From RGIG2041 sp045546315 (GTDB taxonomy: Bacteria > Bacillota > Clostridia > UBA1381 > UMGS1253), in the NCBI GenBank assembly GCA_045546315.1, contig JAZQCN010000093.1, positions 1 to 21,483 on the forward strand: a stretch of DNA of 21,483 nucleotides, read 5' to 3'. Shown here piece by piece: positions 1 through 6,892 of this stretch (the first letter of the stretch is position 1; each line of letters opens with the position of its first letter). The notes under the pieces are model-generated. The model was not told the DNA's origin. It saw nothing but the letters and a program-made list of their open reading frames with translations, and ran no database searches. A program made the translations under genes and the position numbers.

Positions 1-84
1 AAAGTACAGCAGCTACTTGATGTTGAACGAGGTATGGAAAGCAATATCAAAATTAAAGACAAGAAAAAGGAGAAAACACGATGA
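1..84 (+). CDS. C-terminal tail of an unidentified protein (5' partial)
   Basis: Frame 1 is open from the window edge and ends at a TGA at 82-84, giving about 27 charged, lysine-rich residues. Its stop overlaps the ATG of the next gene (ATGA), so the two genes are probably translationally coupled. A ParA-like ATPase would be the usual partner before a ParB-like gene in such elements, but the visible tail has no diagnostic motif, so this is only a guess from context. Confidence 0.5.
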   Translation, partial: KVQQLLDVERGMESNIKIKDKKKEKTR

Positions 85-926
85 GAAATGTTACATATAT
101 AGAAGTTGATAAATTAAAACCTTTTGAAAATCATCCGTATAAAGTAAAAGATGATGAAGAAATGGAAACATTGGTGGATAGTGTAAAAGAACATGGTATT
201 TTATCTCCTATCATAACAAGACCTTTGGAAAATGGTGAATACGAAATAATCTCAGGGCATCGCAGATTATTTGCTAGCAAACGGGCAGGACTTACAGAAG
301 TTCCTGCCCTTGTTATTGAAATGGATAGAGATAATGCCGCAATAGCACTTGTTGACAGTAATCTGCACAGAGAGAACATTTCACCAAGCGAAAAAGCCTT
401 TGCATATAAATTAAAGATGGAGGCTATGAGCAGACAAGGACACAGGACAGATTTAACTTTATCGCAAGTTGCGACAAAGTACGACACTGCTGCAGAAATC
501 GGTGAGCAAATGAAAGAAAGCCGTGACCAAGTATTTAGATACATACGGCTTACAAAGCTGCATCCGAAGCTTTTGGAATATGTGGACGAAGGGCGAATTG
601 CCTTTACTCCTGCGGTTGAACTTTCATATCTAAATGATATTGAGCAACAAGACCTGATACAAGCCATCGAAAGCGAAGATTGTACCCCCTCATTATCTCA
701 GGCGGTCCGTATGAAAAAGTTAAGTCAGCAAGAATTACTTGACGATGACAAAATCTTTGAGATTATGTCTGAAGAAAAAGCTAACCAAAAGGAACGGATA
801 AAAATTCCGACAGAACGTGTGCGGAAATACTTTCCCGAAAGCTACACCAAAGCACAAATCGAAGATGCTATTGTAAAGCTCTGCGAAGCCAATTTCAAAC
901 GTAGACAAAAGCAGCAGGAACGATAA
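81..926 (+). CDS. ParB/Spo0J-family partition-like protein
   Basis: The 281-residue protein has the ParB N-terminal nuclease-like/CTP-binding fold: residues 1-48 contain the L-x-P-x-x-NHP entry region and a hydrophobic turn (GILSPIITRP). This is followed by EYEIISGHRR (about 53-62), the GHRR box of the family, and by DSNLHRENISPSEKA (92-106), where the domain passes into the helix-turn-helix part (about 107-180). The basic C-terminus from residue 240 on resembles element-borne ParB homologues rather than chromosomal Spo0J. AAGGAG at 67-72 sits 8 nt before the ATG, and the start overlaps the preceding stop. In this setting it likely stabilises the excised element or regulates its genes. The gene is AT-rich like the rest of the element. 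Confidence 0.85.
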   Translation: MRNVTYIEVDKLKPFENHPYKVKDDEEMETLVDSVKEHGILSPIITRPLENGEYEIISGHRRLFASKRAGLTEVPALVIEMDRDNAAIALVDSNLHRENISPSEKAFAYKLKMEAMSRQGHRTDLTLSQVATKYDTAAEIGEQMKESRDQVFRYIRLTKLHPKLLEYVDEGRIAFTPAVELSYLNDIEQQDLIQAIESEDCTPSLSQAVRMKKLSQQELLDDDKIFEIMSEEKANQKERIKIPTERVRKYFPESYTKAQIEDAIVKLCEANFKRRQKQQER

Positions 927-962
927 ATTTAATAAAAATCTTGATGGAAGGAGAATGAAACA

Positions 963-1121
963 GTGAGTAACAAGAGCAATGTAATTCAAATTCCACAGCA
1001 CGAGATTGATGCACTTGCTCGCTGTTTATTGCCTGACCTTATGGCTTTTTATGAAACTGAGGACGGGCAAAGAGAATTTGAACAATGGAAAAAGGACCTT
1101 GAAAACAAGGAAAAGAAATAA
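963..1121 (+). CDS. Small element-borne accessory protein, 52 aa
   Basis: This short gene starts at GTG 963, with AAGGAGA at 948-954 about 8 nt upstream, and ends at TAA 1119-1121. It encodes 52 residues: an N-terminal stretch VIQIPQHEIDALARCLLPDL, an aromatic/acidic middle (MAFYETEDGQREF) and a lysine-rich end (EQWKKDLENKEKK). I recall similar proteins next to serine recombinases in clostridial integrative elements, but no function is known to me. The strong ribosome binding site, tight spacing after the ParB-like gene (36 nt) and terminator just downstream all support a real gene. A role as recombination directionality factor or regulator is possible but not shown by the sequence. Confidence 0.75.
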   Translation: MSNKSNVIQIPQHEIDALARCLLPDLMAFYETEDGQREFEQWKKDLENKEKK

Positions 1122-1129
1122 TTTCACTA

Positions 1130-1159
1130 ACGGGCGTCGCTGATTGCGATGCCCGTTTT
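1130..1159 (+). terminator. Rho-independent terminator after the small gene
   Basis: An 11-bp stem (ACGGGCGTCGC at 1130-1140 with GCGATGCCCGT at 1146-1156, one G-T pair), a 5-nt loop TGATT and a short T run. It lies 8 nt after the small gene and closes the parB-like transcript before the recombinase promoter. Confidence 0.8.
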
Positions 1160-1170
1160 GCATCACACAT

Positions 1171-1210
1171 TTGTACAATTAAAAAGTTAATGATATAAAA
1201 GGTATATACC
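1171..1210 (+). promoter_or_regulatory. Probable sigma-A promoter of the recombinase with palindromes
   Basis: TTGTAC at 1171-1176 and TATAAA at 1194-1199 are separated by exactly 17 nt. The -35 box lies in the palindrome TTGTACAA (1171-1178), and a perfect 10-bp palindrome GGTATATACC (1201-1210) covers the expected transcription start. The latter could be a repressor site that keeps the recombinase off while the element is integrated. The promoter is inferred from box matches only. Confidence 0.5.
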
Positions 1211-1228
1211 AAGAAAGGAAGTGAATTT

Positions 1229-2713
1229 ATGAATGCGGTAATATATGCACGATATTCTTCAGATAATCAGCGTGAAGAATCTATTGAAGGTCAGTTAAGA
1301 GAATGTAAAGAATTTGCCGAAGCAAATGATATGACCATAGTTGATACATACATAGACAGAGCATTATCAGCTAAAACCGATAATCGACCTGACTTTCAGC
1401 GAATGATTAAAGAAAGCTCAAAAGGTGCTTTTGAGTTGGTTATAGTTTGGAAATTAGACCGCTTTGCCCGTAACCGATATGACTCCGCACATTATAAAGC
1501 AGTATTACAGAAAAACGGAGTTAAGGTTGTTTCTGCAACAGAGAAAATCTCACAGACTCCCGAAGGTATTTTGCTCGAATCCTTGCTTGAAGGTATGGCT
1601 GAATACTACTCGGCTGAATTGGCAGAAAAGGTTACACGAGGACTTACCGAAAATGCCTTAAAATGCAAATACAACGGTGGAACCTTGCCAATCGGATATG
1701 CGATTAACGAAAATCATTTCTTTGTTATAGATCCTCTTACTGCACCTGCGGTATTGGATGCTTTTAAGCATTATGCAGAAGGTGCAACAATGCAACAAAT
1801 TACCGATGAATTAAATTTAAGAGGTGTTCGTACTAAAAAGAACACTCGGGTTACACTAAACACAGTAACCCGAATGTTACACAACAGAAGATATATTGGC
1901 GAATACAAATACAGCGATATAACGACTCCAAACGGAATACCTCCGATAGTTCCGGTAGATTTATTTGAAAGGGTGCAAGATATGATGAAAGCAAACAAAA
2001 AGGCTCCGGCAAAGCATAAAGCAGAAGATGAATATTTACTTACCACCAAACTGTTTTGCGGTAAATGTAAATGCCTTATGGCAGGCGAAAGTGGCACAAG
2101 CCACACAAAGCACGTTCACCGATACTATAAGTGTGTCAGCGTAAAATATCACAGAGGTTGTGACAAAAAGACCGTTCGCAAGGAATGGATTGAAGATATT
2201 GTAATTTCACATCTTATGAAGATAATCTTTGACGATGACTTGATGGACAGATTGGCAGATGCACTTCTTATACATCTGCATAAAGAAAATGATACTCTGC
2301 CGATTCTTCAAAAGCAATTTGCAGAAACACAGAAAAGTATTGATAATATGCTCAATGCAATTCAGCAAGGCATTTTTACAACCTCAACTAAAGAACGACT
2401 TGAAGCTCTTGAAAGAGAAAAAAGCGAATTATCCGTACAGATAATGAAAGAAGAATTGAGCAGACCTAATCTTACAAAAGAGCAAATTCTCTTTTGGATA
2501 CATAAATTCAGGAAACTCAATCCGAAAAAATTGGAACATCGCAGAAGGCTTATAAACAGTTTTCTTAACTCTGTTTACTTATTCGATAACAAAATTATAA
2601 TTGATTGTAACTACAAGGACGGCACAGAAACTATTACTTTCGAGGAAATAGAAAGTTCTGCCTTGGGTTCGGATTTAACATCACTCGCTGCACCAAAATC
2701 GACAAGGCTTTAA
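1229..2713 (+). CDS. Large serine recombinase (site-specific integrase/excisionase)
   Basis: The 494-residue protein matches the large serine recombinase plan. The N-terminal resolvase domain (about 1-140) has YARYSSDNQ with catalytic Ser10 and Arg8, and KLDRFARNR with Asp77, Arg78 and Arg81. The recombinase domain (about 150-255) contains a DNA-binding helix region ending in MLHNRRYIGEY. A zinc ribbon follows, with Cys277, Cys280, Cys302 and Cys311, then a charged coiled coil (about 360-425) and a C-terminal segment. It would cut and rejoin DNA at att sites to insert or excise the element. GAAAGGAAG at 1213-1221 sets the ATG start. Its position at the element tip, with the attachment region just downstream, is standard. 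No truncation or frameshift is visible. Confidence 0.95.
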   Translation: MNAVIYARYSSDNQREESIEGQLRECKEFAEANDMTIVDTYIDRALSAKTDNRPDFQRMIKESSKGAFELVIVWKLDRFARNRYDSAHYKAVLQKNGVKVVSATEKISQTPEGILLESLLEGMAEYYSAELAEKVTRGLTENALKCKYNGGTLPIGYAINENHFFVIDPLTAPAVLDAFKHYAEGATMQQITDELNLRGVRTKKNTRVTLNTVTRMLHNRRYIGEYKYSDITTPNGIPPIVPVDLFERVQDMMKANKKAPAKHKAEDEYLLTTKLFCGKCKCLMAGESGTSHTKHVHRYYKCVSVKYHRGCDKKTVRKEWIEDIVISHLMKIIFDDDLMDRLADALLIHLHKENDTLPILQKQFAETQKSIDNMLNAIQQGIFTTSTKERLEALEREKSELSVQIMKEELSRPNLTKEQILFWIHKFRKLNPKKLEHRRRLINSFLNSVYLFDNKIIIDCNYKDGTETITFEEIESSALGSDLTSLAAPKSTRL

Positions 2714-2729
2714 AAGGCTTGGCGATTTT
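2695..2729 (+). repeat. Imperfect palindrome across the recombinase stop codon
   Basis: The 17-nt arms 2695-2711 and 2713-2729 are complementary except at two positions and flank a single A. The left arm encodes the last recombinase residues and the stop codon lies at the centre; the right arm ends in TTTT. It may act as a weak terminator, or be part of the recombinase-binding half-site of attR. The neighbourhood at 2771-2782 carries a related inverted copy of the left arm (CTTGTCGATTTG). Confidence 0.5.
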
Positions 2730-2799
2730 ACTTATTCCCTATTCACTTTTCACTATTCCCCAAAATCAAGCTTGTCGATTTGAAGGAATATATAATAAC

Positions 2800-2831
2800 A
2801 AAAAAGCGCATACGAAAGTATGCGCTTTTTG
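2800..2831. terminator. Bidirectional Rho-independent terminator
   Basis: A perfect 13-bp stem (AAAAAGCGCATAC at 2801-2813, GTATGCGCTTTTT at 2818-2830) with a GAAA tetraloop. A-runs and T-runs at its two ends make it work in both directions. It lies after the recombinase on the plus strand and about 35 nt after the RyR-domain gene on the minus strand. Confidence 0.9.
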
Positions 2832-2865
2832 TTATCTACTATTGAAAAGGTATGCTTTTTCTTTC

Positions 2866-5070
2866 TCAGGCATCCTTTCTCAAATCCTCATAGGTCAGCG
2901 CATCCACCGGCACAAGGTTGTGGTGCGTTTTGGCAAGGTCGCATCTTTTCGGCGCATAGCAATACCCCTCCGTGCGCATATAAGCGTTCCACCTTATATG
3001 CTCGAGTCTGCCAAGCTCCACCTTATCCTGCAGCGTCAGCGCCTCCCAAGGCGTTGCAAATAAATCAGTTTTGAATATAGGCTCAAGTCGCAGCTTTTTA
3101 TGAATGGCTTTTGCGATAGACGAGCGATAATTGTACTCGAATCTAAAGTCTTTTTTCGCCTTTTTAATCTCCTCGTCACGCCTTTTTTCCCAGGTCCTGA
3201 CAAAATCGGTGCTTTCGTCAGCGCACGCTTTAAACTTGGCATATACACATTTTTCCCACGCTTCCTTGCGCGCAGTTGCCTCATTTAAAATGCTGCGCTT
3301 CTTCTCAGCATCTCCGTTTTCCTTCTCCTGTTCCTCTTCCGAAGTTAAAAAGGAAAATGCACCGATTGCTTCGGCAAATCCGAATTCAAATGCCGTCGAT
3401 GCGTGTTTAGCGTTCCACGCTTCAAGATGGGTTTGCCAAGCCGCTTGCAGCTTCTCTGCTTGTACAAACGCCTGCCACTCCTCTTCCATTCGGTTTGCTG
3501 TGAAGCTGATTTTCAAAGGCGCAATCGCATAATGCAAATGCATTGCAAGTCCTGCCCGAATCAGCTCGGATTCAAAGAGCGTTTCCTTAGAATAAAAACT
3601 ATCCAAATCGCCAATCATCAAGAGATTATACGGCTCTTTTTTGAAATTCGTAATTCCGGCAATGTGTTTCTTTTCTTCTGCAAGGCAAACATCCTGCCAT
3701 GTGATTTCCATGCGCTCACGAAGGTTTGAATCGTAGATGACCGTCTCAATATCCGGCTTATGCGCATCTCCCTCAAAGGTCATCCGCCCAAAAATTTCGC
3801 GCATTTTTTTCGCTACCGTAAGATTGATTGCATCCTCTCCCAAGCAAACAAAGCAATAAGTCGCATCCGTGAGCTTTTGAATTTCCTCTTCAAATGCCGG
3901 AACGGAAACATCTATCCCCGGATGAATATCAATAGCGTAGCGTGCCTCGCCCGGCTCAAAATGGTGATTGTGCTCCGGGCTCATCAGCTCCGGACACATT
4001 GCCTCAAAGCGCGCCTTCGCTTGCTCATCTGCATCAAAGGCGTGAATTTTCAGCTTATAGCCCTCCATCTGGCAGTACCAGGTCAGTGCTTTTAACATTT
4101 CCTGCCCGTATTGACCGAGACCGACAAGCACCACGGAAATTACATGCGCATCGCCGATTTTGCGTGCTCTTTTGAAAAGCATACTGCCGTTTGTATACAA
4201 ATTATGATATATCAACGCCTGAATATCATTCACTCTGTCCAGCGTCAGGTTTTCAGGTGCTCTTGCCGCAAGCAGCAGCTCCATGCGAATGTCGTTTGAA
4301 AAAACCTTAAGCGCAACACCGCGGTAATCGTACTGACTCAATATACTTTCTGTGTGCCGGATTTTTTCCTTTTCATTTTCGGAGATTAAATAAAAGCTTA
4401 CCCTTCTCCCCGACAGCTTTGACCGAAAACGCATCGCCCCCATATCCCGGCGAAACAAAATGGCACCAAGCTGCTCCGCTTCATCTATCAGGTCAGCCCC
4501 CTCGTCCTTTTTGTCGATAACATCTGTAAAAACAATCAAGTTTCTCGAAAAATACCCGTATTTTCCCGCTAAGGATTTTGCCAGCGCCAAGGACTTTTCA
4601 TTCAATTCCGAAAAGACATGCGCCTCGCCCCAGATATGAAAAGCATACTGAATATGCGCCCACAGGTTCTTGACAAATGACAGAATAAAACCGAAGGTAA
4701 GCATCGGCGCTATGCAATACAGCGCAGCACCGAGCAAAACATAACTATCGGCCATTTCCGCGGGATACGGTGTATGATTTACAAACTGCTCCACAAAACC
4801 GTCATCAAAGGCAAACAACCGAAGCGCGTGCTGCAATGCGGTAAGAAAGGCTATCCACGGCTGCAGCTGCTGCAAATATACCGGAAGAAAATATGCTGTT
4901 GCAGATAAAAACACGCCAACAAAAAGCACCCTGCTCGTCGTAAAAAAGTGCTTCTTTTTTCCGCGGAAAACCGTCGTGCATACCGCCGCAATCCCGGTCA
5001 CGATTAAAAGCAAAAACGGAATTTGCCACATAGTCAACCGCGGCAAAATATATTGAACGAAACCCTCCAT
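2866..5070 (-). CDS. Membrane protein with two Rossmann-like domains and a C-terminal RyR domain
   Basis: I chose ATG 5070 (734 aa). An in-frame GTG at 5079 overlaps the AAGGAG box (5079-5084), which is spaced 8 nt from ATG 5070. The protein has three likely N-terminal membrane segments (about residues 15-33, 47-66 and 108-133). A first nucleotide-binding-like domain (about 148-260) begins HVFSELNEKSLALAKSLA and runs into NLIVFTDV. A second Rossmann domain (about 310-450) has the glycine motif VLVGLGQYGQE. A charged helical region (about 530-640) follows. The last 50 residues match the RyR domain: LGRLEHIRWNAYMRTEGY, then DLAKTHHNLVP. RCK/TrkA-like domains bind NAD(H) or other nucleotides in potassium channels, and RyR domains in prokaryotes are suspected ligand sensors. 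I infer a membrane-bound nucleotide-responsive signalling or transport protein. It follows rarA by 82 nt with no terminator between. Confidence 0.75.
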   Translation of the reverse strand: MEGFVQYILPRLTMWQIPFLLLIVTGIAAVCTTVFRGKKKHFFTTSRVLFVGVFLSATAYFLPVYLQQLQPWIAFLTALQHALRLFAFDDGFVEQFVNHTPYPAEMADSYVLLGAALYCIAPMLTFGFILSFVKNLWAHIQYAFHIWGEAHVFSELNEKSLALAKSLAGKYGYFSRNLIVFTDVIDKKDEGADLIDEAEQLGAILFRRDMGAMRFRSKLSGRRVSFYLISENEKEKIRHTESILSQYDYRGVALKVFSNDIRMELLLAARAPENLTLDRVNDIQALIYHNLYTNGSMLFKRARKIGDAHVISVVLVGLGQYGQEMLKALTWYCQMEGYKLKIHAFDADEQAKARFEAMCPELMSPEHNHHFEPGEARYAIDIHPGIDVSVPAFEEEIQKLTDATYCFVCLGEDAINLTVAKKMREIFGRMTFEGDAHKPDIETVIYDSNLRERMEITWQDVCLAEEKKHIAGITNFKKEPYNLLMIGDLDSFYSKETLFESELIRAGLAMHLHYAIAPLKISFTANRMEEEWQAFVQAEKLQAAWQTHLEAWNAKHASTAFEFGFAEAIGAFSFLTSEEEQEKENGDAEKKRSILNEATARKEAWEKCVYAKFKACADESTDFVRTWEKRRDEEIKKAKKDFRFEYNYRSSIAKAIHKKLRLEPIFKTDLFATPWEALTLQDKVELGRLEHIRWNAYMRTEGYCYAPKRCDLAKTHHNLVPVDALTYEDLRKDA

Positions 5071-5152
5071 AAAACGCACTCCTTCGCTTGCCCTCCAAGT
5101 GATATTTTCGATAAAACAAAAATGTTATGCAAGCTTTTGTTTTCGTGGTATT

Positions 5153-6424
5153 TTATTCACCCTTGATTTTATTCCAATACGCCGCAAGCGCATTTTCATT
5201 TTTATTATCCTGCGGCTCGTAGTAAACAGCGCCCTCGAGCGCGTCCGGCAAATACTGCTGCTCGACATAGTGATTCGGGTACGAATGTGGATACATATAC
5301 CCTACCCCATGCCCGAGCTTTGCCGCGCCGCCATAGTGCGCATCCTGCAAATTGGCAGGCACGGTGCCGGTGTCTTTTTTCTCAATATCCGCCATTGCCG
5401 CGTCAATCGCCATAACCACCGAATTGGATTTCGGTGCCGTAGCAAGCACAATCACCGCCTGCGCCAGCGGAAGCTTCGCTTCCGGCAGGCCTAACTGCAT
5501 TGCGCTGTCGACGCAGGATTTCACAATGGATACCGCCTGCGGATATGCCATACCGACATCCTCGGAGGCGATAGCAAGCAGTCTGCGCGAAGGCGAAATG
5601 ATATCGCCTGCCGACAGCATACGCGCCAGATAATGCAGCCCGGCATTGACATCCGAGCCGCGGATGGATTTATGGAACGCGGAGAGCACATCGTAGTGAC
5701 TGTCGCCGTCGCGGTCGTGGCGAAGCACCTTCTTCTGCGTTACTGCAAGTGCCTCCTTCGCGCCGGCTTTAATATTGCCGCTCACATCGGGCGTAGCAGA
5801 CATCACCAGCATTTCCACGCTGTTTAGCGCTTTTCTGACATCGCCGCCGGCACAGTTTGCCAGGTGGCGGATTGCATCCGGCGATACCCAAATCGTTACA
5901 CCGCCCATCTGCTTAGACAAAAGCTTGACGGCACGCTCAATCGCCTTTTCGATTTCCTCCGGCTCGACGGGCCTGAATTCAAACACATTCGAACGCGACA
6001 AAATCGCGTTGTAGATATAAAAATACGGGTTCTCCGTGGTGGATGCAATTAAGGTAAGCTTGCCGGTTTCGATAAACTCCAAAAGCGACTGCTGCTGCTT
6101 TTTATTAAAGTTCTGAATCTCGTCTAAATACAGAATCGCGCCGTCCGAGGCTTCGAGCCCGTCGAGCTCGCTGACCACCGCACGAATGTCGGAGACGGAG
6201 GCTGTAGTCGCATTGAGCTTATAAAGCGGCTTGCCCGTGCTTTTGGCAATAATATTGGCAATGGTGGTTTTGCCGGTGCCGCTCGGGCCGTAGAAAATTA
6301 AATTTGGAATGTTGCCGCCGTCGATGAGCTTACGAAGCACGCACCCCTCCGAAACCAGGTGCCTTTGCCCGACAACCTCATCCAGGCTTTGCGGACGGAT
6401 TAAATCTGCAAGCGGACTTGCCAT
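5153..6424 (-). CDS. rarA: Replication-associated recombination protein A (MgsA/RarA AAA+ ATPase)
   Basis: The 423-residue protein opens with PLADLIRPQSLDEVVGQRHL, the family signature. Walker A is GPSGTGKT (46-53), Walker B ILYLDEIQ (97-104), sensor 1 STTEN (about 129-133), and SRS (about 143-145) supplies the arginine finger. The C-terminal half has the family's tetramerisation region, with RRLLAIASEDVG and YPHSYPNHYVEQQYLP. RarA resembles clamp-loader ATPases and acts at stalled replication forks in the cytoplasm. AAGGAGG about 8 nt upstream supports ATG 6424. Only about 36 nt separate the start from the upstream terminator, and no promoter is visible there, so transcription may depend on read-through from the veg-like gene. 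It is complete and of normal length. Confidence 0.95.
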   Translation of the reverse strand: MASPLADLIRPQSLDEVVGQRHLVSEGCVLRKLIDGGNIPNLIFYGPSGTGKTTIANIIAKSTGKPLYKLNATTASVSDIRAVVSELDGLEASDGAILYLDEIQNFNKKQQQSLLEFIETGKLTLIASTTENPYFYIYNAILSRSNVFEFRPVEPEEIEKAIERAVKLLSKQMGGVTIWVSPDAIRHLANCAGGDVRKALNSVEMLVMSATPDVSGNIKAGAKEALAVTQKKVLRHDRDGDSHYDVLSAFHKSIRGSDVNAGLHYLARMLSAGDIISPSRRLLAIASEDVGMAYPQAVSIVKSCVDSAMQLGLPEAKLPLAQAVIVLATAPKSNSVVMAIDAAMADIEKKDTGTVPANLQDAHYGGAAKLGHGVGYMYPHSYPNHYVEQQYLPDALEGAVYYEPQDNKNENALAAYWNKIKGE

Positions 6425-6460
6425 AGGCCTTGCCTCCTTTCAAAAAAACAGCTTCTAAGT

Positions 6461-6489
6461 AAAAAACGGCATCCGCGATGCCGTCTTTT
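6461..6489 (-). terminator. Rho-independent terminator of the veg-like gene
   Basis: On the minus strand an 8-bp perfect stem (complement of 6466-6473 with 6477-6484) around a 3-nt loop is followed by six T. It lies 14 nt after the veg-like stop and just before rarA. It may be partly leaky, since rarA has no other evident promoter. Confidence 0.8.
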
Positions 6490-6503
6490 GTAATTATCCC
6501 TGA

Positions 6504-6779
6504 TTATGCTTCTGTTGCCTGTTCCTGCGGCTTATAAATTGCAATTTCAACATTCTTTGTCAAAATATCAGCATAGCTGAAGGAAACGCAGCGTTGTTCC
6601 GCATTGTCATCCGGCAGATTGTCGAGTCGAACTGTAAAAATACTGGGGTATAAATTTTCAATTCTGCCGCGTCGGATAACAGATTTTTTGCGACCTTTTT
6701 TCGAGGTCAGACGAACTTTCTGACCTACATGCTTTTGCAGGCCGGCCTTGACCATCATAAGGTCTGTCTTTTCAATCAT
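6504..6779 (-). CDS. veg: Veg family protein
   Basis: The real start is ATG 6779 (91 aa). An upstream in-frame extension is possible but would overlap the promoter at 6814-6842. Key family features are HVGQKVRLTSKKGRKKSVIRR (about 17-37, basic SH3-like strand region), then GRIENLYPSIFTVRLD and VSFSYADILTKNVEI. These parallel the B. subtilis Veg pattern of a GR(K/R)K turn, a YPS(V/I)F strand and a SYADILT strand. Veg is a small cytoplasmic protein of highly transcribed genes; in Bacillus it has been linked to biofilm-gene control and spore outgrowth, but its biochemistry is unclear. A GGGGAGA/AGGA ribosome site precedes the ATG. The C-terminus adds about 10 residues (PQEQATEA) beyond the usual end. 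Confidence 0.9.
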   Translation of the reverse strand: MIEKTDLMMVKAGLQKHVGQKVRLTSKKGRKKSVIRRGRIENLYPSIFTVRLDNLPDDNAEQRCVSFSYADILTKNVEIAIYKPQEQATEA

Positions 6780-6813
6780 TTTCCTATCTCCCCACTTACA
6801 ACAAGATACAACT

Positions 6814-6842
6814 ATAGTATCACATTGTTCGACAAAAGTCAA
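6814..6842 (-). promoter_or_regulatory. Strong sigma-A promoter of veg
   Basis: On the minus strand TTGACT (6837-6842) and TACTAT (6814-6819) are separated by 17 nt, and TGA precedes the -10 box as an extended -10 element. It gives a short leader of about 30 nt before ATG 6779. This parallels the well-known strong veg promoter of Bacillus. Confidence 0.85.
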
Positions 6843-6892
6843 GGAATTCTTGCAATTTTATTAAAGAAATATTACAGAAAGGTTACACTGTA

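Larger units (their letters stand above)
1..2800. mobile_element. Right end of an integrative element (ICE/IME type)
   Basis: This AT-rich block carries a ParB-like gene, a short accessory gene and a large serine recombinase, all on the plus strand. The recombinase is the last gene before host-like, more GC-rich sequence. This order (partition-like genes, small protein, recombinase at the tip) is typical of integrative conjugative or mobilizable elements of Clostridia. The left part lies outside the window, so no conjugation genes can be seen. The exact right boundary is inferred: it should fall between the recombinase stop at 2713 and the terminator at 2801. No target duplication can be checked because only one end is present. 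Confidence 0.75.

Noticed and set aside
6780..6842. 21-residue N-terminal extension of the Veg protein
   Set aside because: It would be encoded by the promoter itself; homologues start at about the MIEKTDL position.
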